Positions 34,875 to 44,171 of a stretch of 64,000 nucleotides of DNA are shown piece by piece (within the stretch, counting starts at the first letter, position 1; each line of letters opens with the position of its first letter). The position numbers and the translations under genes are program-made. The stretch comes from Ornithinibacillus sp047228935 (GTDB lineage: Bacteria > Bacillota > Bacilli > Bacillales > Amphibacillaceae), in the NCBI RefSeq assembly GCF_047228935.1, contig NZ_JBFEGG010000001.1, positions 620,001-684,000 of the forward strand, given 5' to 3'. The notes beneath the pieces were generated by a model. That model worked only from the letters and a program-made list of their open reading frames with translations. It was not told the DNA's origin and made no database searches.

Positions 34875-36269
34875 ATGAATGTTCATTGGAAAAGAATTGA
34901 AGAGTTAATTAATCTTGAGCCTAAGCTAGAAGGTGCATTAATAGGGGTAAGTATTCGCTCGAGAAAAACTGGACAAATATTATATGAGCATTTAGGAAAT
35001 ACCCGTCTTCACCCAGCTTCTAATATGAAAATATTTACTTGTGCGGTAGGATTGGAAGTTTTAGGGGAGGAGTATGCCTTTCCTACTGAACTTTGGATAG
35101 ATGGAGATATAGTTGGACAACGATTAGAAGGGAACTTGTATATAAAAGGAAAAGGTGATCCAACTTTACTAGATAAAGATTTTGAGCAATTAGCCATAAT
35201 AATCAAAGAAAAAGGAATTCAAGAAATAAGTGGAAATATTATAGGTGACGATACTTGGTATGATTCTATTCGGTTGTCGCAGGACCTTAATTGGAACGAT
35301 GAGCATTATTACTATGGGGCTCAAGTTTCTGCATTAACGGCTTCCCCAAATGAGGATTATGATTCTGGTACAGTAATGCTTACCATATCTCCAGGAAAAA
35401 GCGAAGGAGATACACCAGAAATTGTGCTTACTCCAAAGACGAAATACATAAAAGTTTTAAATAATGCTACCACATTAGAAACAAATCATGAGGAAGAAGA
35501 AGCAGATATTATGGTAACTAGAGAACATGGTAGTAACATTGTTGTCGTAGAGGGAACTATTCCAAAATATTCTGCTAGTATTAATGAATGGGTAGCTGTT
35601 TGGGAGCCAACAGAATATGCATTAGAAATTTTTTGCAGATCTTTAAAGAAAAATGGAATTAGTTATTCCGGAGAAGTAAAAACTGGGAAAACACCAAAGG
35701 ATGCCACTCAATTATTTGTTAGAAAATCTATGTCACTTGCTGAATTAAGTGTGCCTTTTATGAAATTAAGTAATAATGGTCATGGTGAAATCATTGTAAA
35801 AGAATTAGGAAAAATAAAGAATGGTATTGGAAGCTGGGATAGTGGATTAGAGGTATTAAATAAGACTTTGGAAAAGTTAGGTGTAGACACAAGTAAGTTA
35901 GTCATTCGGGATGGGTCAGGTATTTCACATGTTACGTTGATACCCCCGAATGTAATATCAGATTTCCTATTCCGAATTCAAGAGAAAAAGTGGTTTGATA
36001 GTTTTTATCGTTCTCTGCCAGTTGCTGGTGAAGCCGACCGAATGATTGGTGGAACACTACATGAAAGAATGTTTGGTTTAAATGTCCATGCAAAAACAGG
36101 AACAATAATGGGAGTTAGTACGTTATCAGGCTATTTAACCACAGATGAAGGGGAGGAATTAATCTTTTCTATTATGTTGAACAATCTTCTTGATGAAGAG
36201 GAAGGACCTGAAATTATTGATCGATTAGTGGAATTTATAATAAAAGAAAGCAAAACAATTTTTTCTTAA
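34875..36269 (+). CDS. Peptidase S13 (PBP4/DacB-like) D-Ala-D-Ala carboxypeptidase/endopeptidase
   Basis: 464 aa. The three penicillin-binding motifs are present: SxxK at Ser49-Lys52 (ASNMKIF), SxN at 299-301 (LSNNGHGE) and KTG at 407-409 (HAKTGTIMG). The long insertion between the first two motifs (GDDTWYDSIRLSQDLNWNDE region) is typical of class C PBP4. No signal peptide or membrane anchor is visible: the frame starts MNVHWKRIEELINLEP behind a good AGAGGGGTAAAGTA site. How it reaches the wall, or whether it acts inside the cell, is open. Divergent from the RNPP regulator. Confidence 0.88.
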   Translation: MNVHWKRIEELINLEPKLEGALIGVSIRSRKTGQILYEHLGNTRLHPASNMKIFTCAVGLEVLGEEYAFPTELWIDGDIVGQRLEGNLYIKGKGDPTLLDKDFEQLAIIIKEKGIQEISGNIIGDDTWYDSIRLSQDLNWNDEHYYYGAQVSALTASPNEDYDSGTVMLTISPGKSEGDTPEIVLTPKTKYIKVLNNATTLETNHEEEEADIMVTREHGSNIVVVEGTIPKYSASINEWVAVWEPTEYALEIFCRSLKKNGISYSGEVKTGKTPKDATQLFVRKSMSLAELSVPFMKLSNNGHGEIIVKELGKIKNGIGSWDSGLEVLNKTLEKLGVDTSKLVIRDGSGISHVTLIPPNVISDFLFRIQEKKWFDSFYRSLPVAGEADRMIGGTLHERMFGLNVHAKTGTIMGVSTLSGYLTTDEGEELIFSIMLNNLLDEEEGPEIIDRLVEFIIKESKTIFS

Positions 36270-36286
36270 TTGTTTTGCTTTCTTTA
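36243..36286. terminator. Bidirectional terminator
   Basis: AAGAAAGCAAAACAATT and AATTGTTTTGCTTTCTT form a 17-bp stem that includes the S13 stop codon; also closes the convergent AHSA1 gene. Confidence 0.88.
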
Positions 36287-36287
36287 G

Positions 36288-36764
36288 CTAGCTTAGTGGG
36301 AGTAGAAGCTCTCTATATTTTTCATACCAAACTTTCCAATCTTCCATCCGGTCTTCTATCTTTTCACCATCTAAAATTGATATGATGACATCTAAACAAA
36401 CATGCCAACCAGCCAAATCTTTCATCGTTTGCTCTGTAATTTCATTTATTCTTTCAATAAGAACTAAATTGCATCCACCCGATTCCTCTATTAATTCAAA
36501 TCGAACGAGATTATCATCCCAAGTGAACTCAATTATTGATTGCTCCTCAAAATCAATAATATCCATTCTTTCAAAGCTGCCATCTCCCATATTAAAGGTA
36601 AGGTAGCCACCTTTTTTTAGTTCTGCAACCCGTAATTCATCAAACCATAAAGATAATCGGTCATTTTGAGTAAGCATTTCCCAGACGTTTACTTTTGGAT
36701 GGTTTATGTGGCGTTCGAATGTAGCAATAAATTCGTCGTTATGCTTTTCTACTTTGGCTATCAT
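36288..36764 (-). CDS. SRPBCC domain protein (AHSA1-like)
   Basis: 158 aa. The fold markers are the early FERHINHPKVNVWEMLT (helix-grip entry), LSLWF, the beta-strand FEEQSIIEFTWDD and the long C-terminal helix around GWHVCLDVIISILDGE. AHSA1/START-like proteins bind hydrophobic ligands or Hsp90; no ligand can be named. ATG follows AGGACGGTGACTCC. Confidence 0.87.
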   Translation of the reverse strand: MIAKVEKHNDEFIATFERHINHPKVNVWEMLTQNDRLSLWFDELRVAELKKGGYLTFNMGDGSFERMDIIDFEEQSIIEFTWDDNLVRFELIEESGGCNLVLIERINEITEQTMKDLAGWHVCLDVIISILDGEKIEDRMEDWKVWYEKYRELLLPLS

Positions 36765-36961
36765 GGAGTCACCGTCCTATTTTCATTAATATTATATTAA
36801 GTATAGCATTTATCATTTAACAAAGTGTATGTTCAATGTGTTAAATCCCCTGTGAACTTCACCTTGTTTGTAGTATAATAGATTCACTCACATTTTTTAA
36901 GCCTCATTATAAACCCGTTTTTTCCTCTAAAAATTCTTCAAAATGAAAGATGGTGTACGTT

Positions 36962-39118
36962 ATGAAATTAATACTCGCTGAAAAACCCTCTGTAGCAAAA
37001 AACATAGCTGATGCTCTAAGAATTAAGGCTAAGAAAGATGGTTATTTTGAAGGGAATGAGTATATTATTACATGGGCATTTGGTCATTTGCTTCAATTGT
37101 ACGATGCGAAAGACTATGATAGTAAAATGGCTAGATGGAAGATGGAAAATTTCCCGTTCATTCCTAGTAAATTTGAGTACAAAGTAAAAAGTAATCCGAA
37201 AAATAGACAGTGGGCAGACCAAGGAGCTAAAAAACAGTTAACGATTATACATAGTTTGATGAAAAGATCGGACGTTACCGAAATTATTTCCGCATGTGAC
37301 TACGATCGGGAAGGTCAACTGATTGGTGATAGTATTATTTATCGTGCCAAACTGAATAAACCCGTTTATCGATTACTATTAAATGAATGGACGAAAGATG
37401 AAGTTCTACGTGGTCTTGAATCATTAAAATCTAATGAAGAATTACGTCCATTACAAGACGCCGGTGTTAGTAGACAGTGGGCGGATTGGTTAATCGGGAT
37501 TAACTTAACTTCTGTTGCTACATTGAAATACCAGAAAGGGAAAGGAAAAGCTCTTAACATTGGCCGTGTTTTACTCCCTACGTTAAGGATCATTTATGAC
37601 CGTGATAAGGAAATTGAAAATTTCATTCCTGAGGATTACTTTAAATTGGTTACAACGTTTAAAACAAAAAATAATGAGTTGTATGAAGGTACATATGTTG
37701 AAGAATCAGGAGATAAGTTTAAACAAAAAGTAACACTTCAAAATATCAAAGAAGAAATGGAACATAAAGTAGCAATTGTTACGGACAAAAAAGTAGAAAA
37801 GAAAAAAGAGTTTCCACCTTTTCTATTTAATCTATCCAACTTGCAAGGATATGTCACGAGTAAATATAAGGGATGGACTTCTGATAAAGTTTTAAAAGTA
37901 GCACAGTCTCTATACGAAAAGAAATTTATTACATATCCGAGAACATCTAGTACGGCACTAGAAGAAAGTTTAGTTGGGAAAACGGCTAGAGTACTTAAAA
38001 CATTAGCTGAAGATTTACCTTACAAAGATGAAATTAAATTTATGAAAACAAAACGGGTGTTCAATAATGCAAAGGTGGAAAGTCATAGCGCGGTTATTCC
38101 CACTTACATGAAACCAAAGCGGTTAACTGCGGACGAGCAAATAGTCTATACAGCTATTAAAAACCGTTTTATTATGCAATTTATGCCTGTAGCAGAATAT
38201 GAGGAGACAAGGCTCATTACAAAGATTCAAGATGTTGAGCTAAAAGGCTTTTTTGAATCAAAAGGAAAAGTGCAGCTAGAAGAAGGATGGAAAAAGGTAG
38301 AGAACGTTAATTCTAAAGATAAATTGCTTCCATTAGTAGAGAGAGAGGAAATCGTTGAGGTTACTGAGTCAGAAGTTACTGATCATGTTACGAAACCTCC
38401 AAAACCTCATACTGAAAAAACGTTATTACGAGTCATGGAAACGTGTGGTAAAAATGTTGAAGAGGATAATGAAGAAATGTTGGGAAGTATTTTAACTGGA
38501 TTTAGTATTGGTACACCTGCAACTAGAGCAGAAACAATTAAGAAATTAAAGGATGTTGGCTATATTTCTTCACAAGGTAAGAATCTTGTAAGTACACCAC
38601 TAGGCAGAAGACTAGTTGAAACTTTACCAGTTAAATCATTATTCGATTTAGAATTTACAGGAAGATTAGAAAAGACACTTTCAGATATTCAAAAAGGTGC
38701 AGTACCGAAAAAAAGTTTCCTTGAAACGATTTATAAATTCACAATGGAATCAGTCGAAATAATAAAATCAGATGAAGAGGTTACGATTCATGAGGTAACA
38801 AGTACTAAATCAAAACCTAGCAATGAAATTCTTGGTACTTGTCCGAATTGTGGTGGCAACATTATGGAAGGCTGGAAGGGATTCGGGTGTAGTAATTGGA
38901 AAGAAGGCTGTAAGTATGTTATTTGGAAAAATGATAAATATTTAGCAGCTTTACGAAAAAAACCTACAAAGACCTTAGTGAAAAATATCCTAACGAATAA
39001 TAAAGCCTATGTTAAAGGCTTAACTAGTAAACAAGGCAAAAAATTTAATGCTTACTTGAGCTACGAAAAAAATCCTAATCAAGATTATTACTCCTGGAAA
39101 ATGGAGTTTGAAAAGTAA
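36962..39118 (+). CDS. topB: Type IA DNA topoisomerase (topoisomerase III), divergent TopB
   Basis: 718 aa. The TOPRIM start LILAEKPSVAKNIADAL, acidic motif ACDYDREGQ (Asp113, Asp115), and catalytic Tyr325 in FITYPRTSS are all present. A C-terminal zinc-ribbon-like segment CPNCGGNIMEGWKGFGC and a topoisomerase C-terminal repeat follow. The usual DxDREGE ends in Gln here. I start at the ATG at 36962 (GGTG seven bases upstream); an ATG four codons earlier is possible. It relaxes or decatenates DNA with single-strand passage. Divergence from housekeeping TopB suggests an accessory role. Confidence 0.9.
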   Translation: MKLILAEKPSVAKNIADALRIKAKKDGYFEGNEYIITWAFGHLLQLYDAKDYDSKMARWKMENFPFIPSKFEYKVKSNPKNRQWADQGAKKQLTIIHSLMKRSDVTEIISACDYDREGQLIGDSIIYRAKLNKPVYRLLLNEWTKDEVLRGLESLKSNEELRPLQDAGVSRQWADWLIGINLTSVATLKYQKGKGKALNIGRVLLPTLRIIYDRDKEIENFIPEDYFKLVTTFKTKNNELYEGTYVEESGDKFKQKVTLQNIKEEMEHKVAIVTDKKVEKKKEFPPFLFNLSNLQGYVTSKYKGWTSDKVLKVAQSLYEKKFITYPRTSSTALEESLVGKTARVLKTLAEDLPYKDEIKFMKTKRVFNNAKVESHSAVIPTYMKPKRLTADEQIVYTAIKNRFIMQFMPVAEYEETRLITKIQDVELKGFFESKGKVQLEEGWKKVENVNSKDKLLPLVEREEIVEVTESEVTDHVTKPPKPHTEKTLLRVMETCGKNVEEDNEEMLGSILTGFSIGTPATRAETIKKLKDVGYISSQGKNLVSTPLGRRLVETLPVKSLFDLEFTGRLEKTLSDIQKGAVPKKSFLETIYKFTMESVEIIKSDEEVTIHEVTSTKSKPSNEILGTCPNCGGNIMEGWKGFGCSNWKEGCKYVIWKNDKYLAALRKKPTKTLVKNILTNNKAYVKGLTSKQGKKFNAYLSYEKNPNQDYYSWKMEFEK

Positions 39119-39162
39119 AAGAAACCAAAAGCTAGTCTATCAAACTAGCTTTTGGTTTCTTT
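39117..39162. terminator. Bidirectional terminator
   Basis: AAAGAAACCAAAAGCTAGT and ACTAGCTTTTGGTTTCTTT, a 19-bp perfect stem between topB and the convergent uracil permease gene. Confidence 0.93.
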
Positions 39163-39164
39163 CA

Positions 39165-40418
39165 TTATTTTTCATTTGATAGCTTTAGAATATCAAATAT
39201 CTTGAACAAGATACTTAGTAGAATACCAATAATTGTAGCAAGACCCATACCTTTAAGTTCAACTTCACCAATTTGTATTACTGCTCCACTGATACCGATA
39301 ACTAAAATTACACAAGTAAGAATTAGATTTTGGGATTTACTATAATCCACTTTTGCCTCAACTAACATACGGATACCACTTGCAGCAATAATACCGAATA
39401 ATAGCAAGGAAATGCCTCCAAGCACTGCATCTGGAATGGAAGAAATGAGTGCAGATAATTTACCGATGAAGGAAAGTAAGATAGCAATTACTGCTGCTCC
39501 TCCAATTACCCAAGTAGAGTATACTCTAGTAATAGCTAATACGCCAATATTCTCACCATATGTTGTGTTCGGAGTAGACCCAACAAAACTTGAAAGAATA
39601 GTAGATATACCATTACCGATAAATGAACGATCTAGACCGGGGTCTTTAGCTAAATCCTTCTTCACTATATTAGATGTTACGAATAAGTGACCAATATGTT
39701 CTGGAATTAAAACTAGTGCAGCAGGAATTATGATTAAAATTGCGGACCAGTCAAATTGCATCGTGTAAAACTCAGGTAGTGCAATCCACTCTGCCTCTTT
39801 AACAGGATCGAAATCTACTAATCCGAAAAAGCAAGCAATAATATATCCAGCTACAAATCCAATAAGTATAGGAATAATCTTAAAGAAGCCTCGGAATGTT
39901 ACCCAACCAATCACTGTGATTCCTAATGTTAATAATGCAACAGTTATTGCAGCCGAGTCAATATTTTCACCAATTAAACCAGCTTGACCTGCTGCAACCG
40001 GTACTAATTCTAATCCTATAACAGCAACAATAGCTCCCATCGCTGCAGGTGGGAATAATACATCAATCCATCTTGTACCCGCAACTTTTACAAGCAATCC
40101 AACTAATGTAAGAATAATACCTACTGCTAAGAAGCCACCAAGTGCATAACTATATCCAAACTTGTCAATGACAATTCCAACTGGTGCTAAAAATGCAAAG
40201 CTAGATCCTAGATAAGCGGGAATTTTCCCTTTCGTAATGAAGATATAAATCAATGTTCCGATACCGTTCATCAATAAAATAGTAGCTGGGTTAACCCCAA
40301 AGATAATAGGAACTAGGACGGTAGATCCAAACATTGCGAATAAGTGCTGAAAGCTTAATGGTAGACTTTGAAAGAAAGGTAGTCGTTGATCTACTTGAAT
40401 TTCATCAAATTTTGCCAT
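39165..40418 (-). CDS. pyrP: Uracil permease, NCS2 family
   Basis: 417 aa with about 14 membrane segments. Family features include the N-terminal LPLSFQHLFAMFGSTVLVP, the substrate loop ALVLIPEHIGHLF and GSTPNTTYGENIGVLAITRV. PyrP/UraA imports uracil with protons. The gene is preceded by a PyrR-type attenuator, which ties it to pyrimidine supply and supports uracil as substrate. ATG follows AAGGGAGAGAATATAT. It is not next to the pyr biosynthesis genes in this window. Confidence 0.95.
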   Translation of the reverse strand: MAKFDEIQVDQRLPFFQSLPLSFQHLFAMFGSTVLVPIIFGVNPATILLMNGIGTLIYIFITKGKIPAYLGSSFAFLAPVGIVIDKFGYSYALGGFLAVGIILTLVGLLVKVAGTRWIDVLFPPAAMGAIVAVIGLELVPVAAGQAGLIGENIDSAAITVALLTLGITVIGWVTFRGFFKIIPILIGFVAGYIIACFFGLVDFDPVKEAEWIALPEFYTMQFDWSAILIIIPAALVLIPEHIGHLFVTSNIVKKDLAKDPGLDRSFIGNGISTILSSFVGSTPNTTYGENIGVLAITRVYSTWVIGGAAVIAILLSFIGKLSALISSIPDAVLGGISLLLFGIIAASGIRMLVEAKVDYSKSQNLILTCVILVIGISGAVIQIGEVELKGMGLATIIGILLSILFKIFDILKLSNEK

Positions 40419-40468
40419 ATATATTCTCTCCCTTAATTAATTAGCTCTACAGTTACCAGGTGAGAGAT

Positions 40469-40612
40469 AAAAAAAGCACCTTAGCCTGAAAAGGCTAAGG
40501 TGCTTGATAAGCATAAGAATATAGAAATGGGCATAAACCATTTCTACTATATCTATAGACAGACGAACTGTCTTAACACCTTGCCAGTCTCACAGGACTG
40601 ATTTAAAGGTAA
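40469..40612 (-). promoter_or_regulatory. PyrR-binding attenuator of the uracil permease gene
   Basis: On the minus strand the PyrR-binding hairpin is seen at 40612-40578: CAGTC, loop CTGTGA, GACTG, within CCTTTAAAT...GGCAAGG, matching the conserved AGUCC-GUGAGACU core. Downstream, GCACCTTAGCC and GGCTAAGGTGC form a terminator (40505-40469) ending in seven T. Between them GACAGTTCGTCTGTC can start the antiterminator. UMP/UTP-loaded PyrR would favour termination. Confidence 0.9.
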
Positions 40613-40710
40613 CCGTATGAACTTATCTAGATATTACACAATATCCTATTATTAGTCAATCAAAAAATTTTAATATGTATATTCCAATAATTGTTAGTAA
40701 AAATATACAT

Positions 40711-41991
40711 ATGCGATACATTACTCTTTTGTTTACCACAATATTTTGTATCATACTACCAGCAACCATTAGCGCAGAACATATGGTTACGGTAAAGCTT
40801 GTGAACTATATTGGCAATACAGATGAATTAACAATTGAAGTAAAAGGAGAGTTTTTCAGCTTAGATCCAACCTTACACATAGAAGAAGGAGTGAAATATA
40901 CATTACAGTTGAAAAAGGGAGAGTTATATTTAAAGCAGGAGGGTAAGAAAAAACAGAATTTACATGGTAGTTTTGTTCTTATTCCTAACACATATGATAG
41001 AAACCATGTCATATATGTAAATGAACGGCCATATCTTGGGGCATTGGAATTTGTAATGGAAGAAAAAAACAATATACGTCCTATAAATCAATTACCGTTA
41101 GAAGATTATTTAAAAGGTGTTGTTCCTTTTGAAGTTTTTTCCTCATGGGGACTCGAAACGCTAAAAGCACAAACGCTAGCCGCTAGAACTTATGCTGTAT
41201 CTAAACTTGGTGAAGTAATCAATGATACGATTAGTTACCAAGTATATGGTGGTTATGAGTGGGATAAGAATACAACGGAAGCTGTTGAAGAGACAGAGGG
41301 AGAGGTTATTACTTTCAATAATCGATTAATTGAAACCTTCTATTCTGCAAGTAACGGTGGAAAAACAGAGAATAATGCAAACGTATGGGGAGGAACAGCA
41401 ATGAAGTACTTTCCTATTAAAGATGACCCATACGATCCTACTCATCCTTGGAAATTTTCTATGCATCAAAATCAAATTGATTATAGTACGATCGATTTTA
41501 CGAATCCTAATTGGTGGGATAATACAATAGAGGAAGACGAAGAGATTTCTATTTCAATAAAAAATTGGTTAAATCGAAATGGATATCCAGGAAAGATAAA
41601 AATATTGGATATCCCACAATTTGAACTTAATGGTGATAAGCTCGCTTCTGGGAGAAGTGTTACAGGTTCTATTACGATAACTTTTATGAGACAGTTGCTC
41701 GAAGGCCTTATATTATTTGAACAAGTTAGTTTACAAAATGTTAATCTAAATCGAATTCGCCCAATGATTGGAGGAACACTTTTTAAAAGTTATTTAATTG
41801 ATTCACTTGAACTTCAGGATAGTGTTTATACAATGAAAGGAAGAGGGTTTGGGCACGGTGTAGGAATGAGTCAATGGGGAGCTCACTTCATGGGCGAAAA
41901 AGGGAGGACCTATAAAGAAATTATTAGGTTTTATTACCCTGGGACAACTATAATGGATATTTCTTCTAAAACATTAAAATTGGAATATTAA
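40711..41991 (+). CDS. SpoIID/LytB domain protein
   Basis: About 426 aa with an N-terminal signal-like helix (YITLLFTTIFCIILPATISA). The SpoIID domain shows LPLEDYLKGVVPFEVFSSWG, LKAQTLAARTYAVSK, YSASNGGKTENNANVWGG and the C-terminal GRGFGHGVGMSQWGAHFMGE. SpoIID proteins are lytic transglycosylases acting on denuded glycan, or amidase enhancers (LytB). The gene context does not decide between these. The start is uncertain: ATG at 40711 and an upstream in-frame ATG at 40675 both lack a good ribosome site. Confidence 0.88.
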   Translation: MRYITLLFTTIFCIILPATISAEHMVTVKLVNYIGNTDELTIEVKGEFFSLDPTLHIEEGVKYTLQLKKGELYLKQEGKKKQNLHGSFVLIPNTYDRNHVIYVNERPYLGALEFVMEEKNNIRPINQLPLEDYLKGVVPFEVFSSWGLETLKAQTLAARTYAVSKLGEVINDTISYQVYGGYEWDKNTTEAVEETEGEVITFNNRLIETFYSASNGGKTENNANVWGGTAMKYFPIKDDPYDPTHPWKFSMHQNQIDYSTIDFTNPNWWDNTIEEDEEISISIKNWLNRNGYPGKIKILDIPQFELNGDKLASGRSVTGSITITFMRQLLEGLILFEQVSLQNVNLNRIRPMIGGTLFKSYLIDSLELQDSVYTMKGRGFGHGVGMSQWGAHFMGEKGRTYKEIIRFYYPGTTIMDISSKTLKLEY

Positions 41992-41992
41992 T

Positions 41993-42022
41993 AAAAAAAC
42001 AGAGGTGGGACTCTGTTTTTTA
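41993..42022. terminator. Intrinsic terminator
   Basis: AAAAAACAGAG, loop gtggga, CTCTGTTTTTTA directly after the SpoIID-like gene; usable in both directions. Confidence 0.87.
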
Positions 42023-42055
42023 ATTTGAAATTTCTACTTACACGATATAACTTAG

Positions 42056-42499
42056 TTATTTGTTTTTAACAAATAGATTAACATCATATTCCTTTTTCAT
42101 CATTTCCTTAATAGCACTAGTTTTATCCTGGAGGTTTAAATTTTTGGTGTCATTTAAGTGATCAATTGCTTCGGAACGTATTTTTGTTAATTTATCCTTT
42201 TCTTTTTTTAACTTTTTTTGAAAAAAATTATAGTACACAAGTGATAATGATATTAATCCAATCATCAAGAGATAAAATGGATTTAAAATAATATTTGCAA
42301 ACGTTGTAAATGGATCAGAGACAGTAGTAAAATCTGTAAGATATAGCATACCAAAAAAGATTAACATAAGTATTAATGCACAGATAAGTGATGTATTTCT
42401 GCGAGTTTCATATCGTTCCTTCTCCTTTTGTTTCTTTATGACTTCCATTAACAAATTAATAGTATCCGTCGAAAGTCCTTGGAATTTTTCTAGTGGCAT
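42056..42499 (-). CDS. DUF2663 (YpbF-like) membrane protein
   Basis: 147 aa with two helices (TSLICALILMLIFFGMLYL and FYLLMIGLISLSLVYYNFF) between charged ends; the Lys-rich second half follows. Layout and length fit the YpbF/DUF2663 family, function unknown. I start at the ATG at 42499 because AGGGAGGG lies just upstream; the ATG seven codons earlier has none. Confidence 0.72.
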   Translation of the reverse strand: MPLEKFQGLSTDTINLLMEVIKKQKEKERYETRRNTSLICALILMLIFFGMLYLTDFTTVSDPFTTFANIILNPFYLLMIGLISLSLVYYNFFQKKLKKEKDKLTKIRSEAIDHLNDTKNLNLQDKTSAIKEMMKKEYDVNLFVKNK

Positions 42500-42661
42500 G
42501 TAAATCCCTCCCTTTTTCATATTTATGCTAGTCCAATCTAAAAAATCAATAAATTATATCGTTATGAAACATGGATATGTTTTTTGATTTATACATAATA
42601 CTATAATTGGGACTTCTTGGTTAAACAGAAAGTAACTATTTTATAGAAGAGGTTGATACAT

Positions 42662-43873
42662 ATGAGTTCAAAGCCAAAAGTTGTTGTTTTAGGAGCAGGT
42701 TATGCGGGGATGATGACAACTAAAAAGTTAATGAAGAATTTATCTCCGGAAGAAGCAGAAATAATATTAGTCAATAAACATAACTATCATTATCAAACGA
42801 CTTGGTTACATGAACTAGCTGCTGGTACGATTAACCCAAATCAAGTACGTATTATGATAAGCGATATTATTAGTCCTAATCGAGTTCGTTTAATTTATGA
42901 CACTGTTGTGGAAATTGATCAGGAAAATCAAAAAGTTATACTCGAAAATAGTGAATTAATTTATGATTATTTAGTTATCAGTTTAGGGTATGAATCGAAC
43001 ACATTTGGTATTCAAGGTATGGATGAACACGCGTTTTTTATTGAGAATTTTGAATCTAGTCAGTTAATACGAGAACATATTGAATATCAATTCGCAAAAT
43101 ACCATAATGACCCAAATGCGGAAGAATCCAGCTTAGCTATTTTAGTAGGAGGGGGAGGTTTTACAGGAATAGAATTCATCGGCGAGTTAGTTGAAAAAAT
43201 ACCTAAGCTTTGTAAAAAATACGATATTGATAGAGGAAAAGTAAAAATCATAAATGTTGAAGCTGCTCCAACAATATTACCAGTTTTTGATAAAGATTTA
43301 GTAGCCTATGCCAAAAAGTCTTTACAAGAACGAGGGGCAGAAATAATTGAAGGTACCAAAATTAATGAGTGTACTGAAGAAGGCTTTATTGTCGGTGAAA
43401 ACAATGAGCTCATTAAAGCTGGTACGATAGTATGGACTGGTGGTGTTAAAGGAAGCTCCGTTGTAGAAAAATCCGGATTTGAAATTACTAAAGGTAGAGT
43501 TACGGTTAACGGAGATTTGCGAGTTCCTGGTTTTGAAAATCTCTTTATTATCGGGGACTGTGCTTGGGTAATGAATAAAGTAGAGGAACGGCCTTATCCA
43601 CCGACAGCTCAAGCAGCAATGCAGCATGCAAGTACATGTGCTAATAATATACGAGCATTAATTCGTAATGAACCATTAGAGGAGTTTGTTTTTAGTGATA
43701 AGGGGACTGTTGCAAGTTTGGGTGTGACGGATGCAATCGGCTCCATACTGAATGGAACCAAGTTAGTTGGTAAATCTGCTGCAACGATGAAAAAAGTTGT
43801 TGATGACCGCTATTTATTGTTACTCGGTGGACCAAAACTCTTATTAAAGAAAGGGAAGTTTCGTCCATTTTAA
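42662..43873 (+). CDS. ndh: Type II NADH:quinone oxidoreductase (NDH-2)
   Basis: 403 aa flavoprotein. The FAD fold VVVLGAGYAGMMTTKKL opens the protein; the NAD(H)-binding GGGGFTGIEFIGEL is in the middle and the second FAD motif LFIIGDCAW near residue 300, followed by PPTAQAAMQHAS that interacts with quinone. NDH-2 passes electrons to menaquinone without proton pumping and would feed QoxABCD. ATG at 42662 with GAGG nine bases upstream is preferred over the TTG at 42653. Confidence 0.93.
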   Translation: MSSKPKVVVLGAGYAGMMTTKKLMKNLSPEEAEIILVNKHNYHYQTTWLHELAAGTINPNQVRIMISDIISPNRVRLIYDTVVEIDQENQKVILENSELIYDYLVISLGYESNTFGIQGMDEHAFFIENFESSQLIREHIEYQFAKYHNDPNAEESSLAILVGGGGFTGIEFIGELVEKIPKLCKKYDIDRGKVKIINVEAAPTILPVFDKDLVAYAKKSLQERGAEIIEGTKINECTEEGFIVGENNELIKAGTIVWTGGVKGSSVVEKSGFEITKGRVTVNGDLRVPGFENLFIIGDCAWVMNKVEERPYPPTAQAAMQHASTCANNIRALIRNEPLEEFVFSDKGTVASLGVTDAIGSILNGTKLVGKSAATMKKVVDDRYLLLLGGPKLLLKKGKFRPF

Positions 43874-43892
43874 TTTAAATGAGGTGTGTATG

Positions 43893-43991
43893 ATGAAAAA
43901 GATTATGAAATGGTTAGTTATAGGAATTTCTACGATTATCGGCTACATCATTGCGAGCAGAAAAATGGAAGATAGTAGAGACTTTAGATAA
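43893..43991 (+). CDS. Small single-helix membrane peptide downstream of ndh
   Basis: 32 aa: a short basic start MKKIMK, one helix WLVIGISTIIGYIIA and a charged end SRKMEDSRDFR. GAGGTG lies 6 bases before the chosen ATG. It begins 20 bases after the ndh stop and is followed by a terminator, so it is probably co-transcribed with ndh. No family recognised; a membrane-anchored accessory peptide is possible. Confidence 0.55.
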   Translation: MKKIMKWLVIGISTIIGYIIASRKMEDSRDFR

Positions 43992-44014
43992 TTAAGTAAA
44001 GTATCTTATTAGAA

Positions 44015-44057
44015 AAACTCGCATTCGCTCGTTTTTTTGCGAATGCGTTAGTTTTTT
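44015..44057 (+). terminator. Terminator of the ndh unit
   Basis: CGCATTCGC and GCGAATGCG pair, loop T-rich, followed by AGTTTTTTA. Confidence 0.8.
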
Positions 44058-44171
44058 ATGCAGAAGGAAGAATAACTATACTTTTCTATTTTCCAAAAAT
44101 TGTATGAGAGTGTTGTTTTCTGTACATGAAATTCTTCTTCCTTTCTAATAATATAAGAGGGAGGTGGGTTA

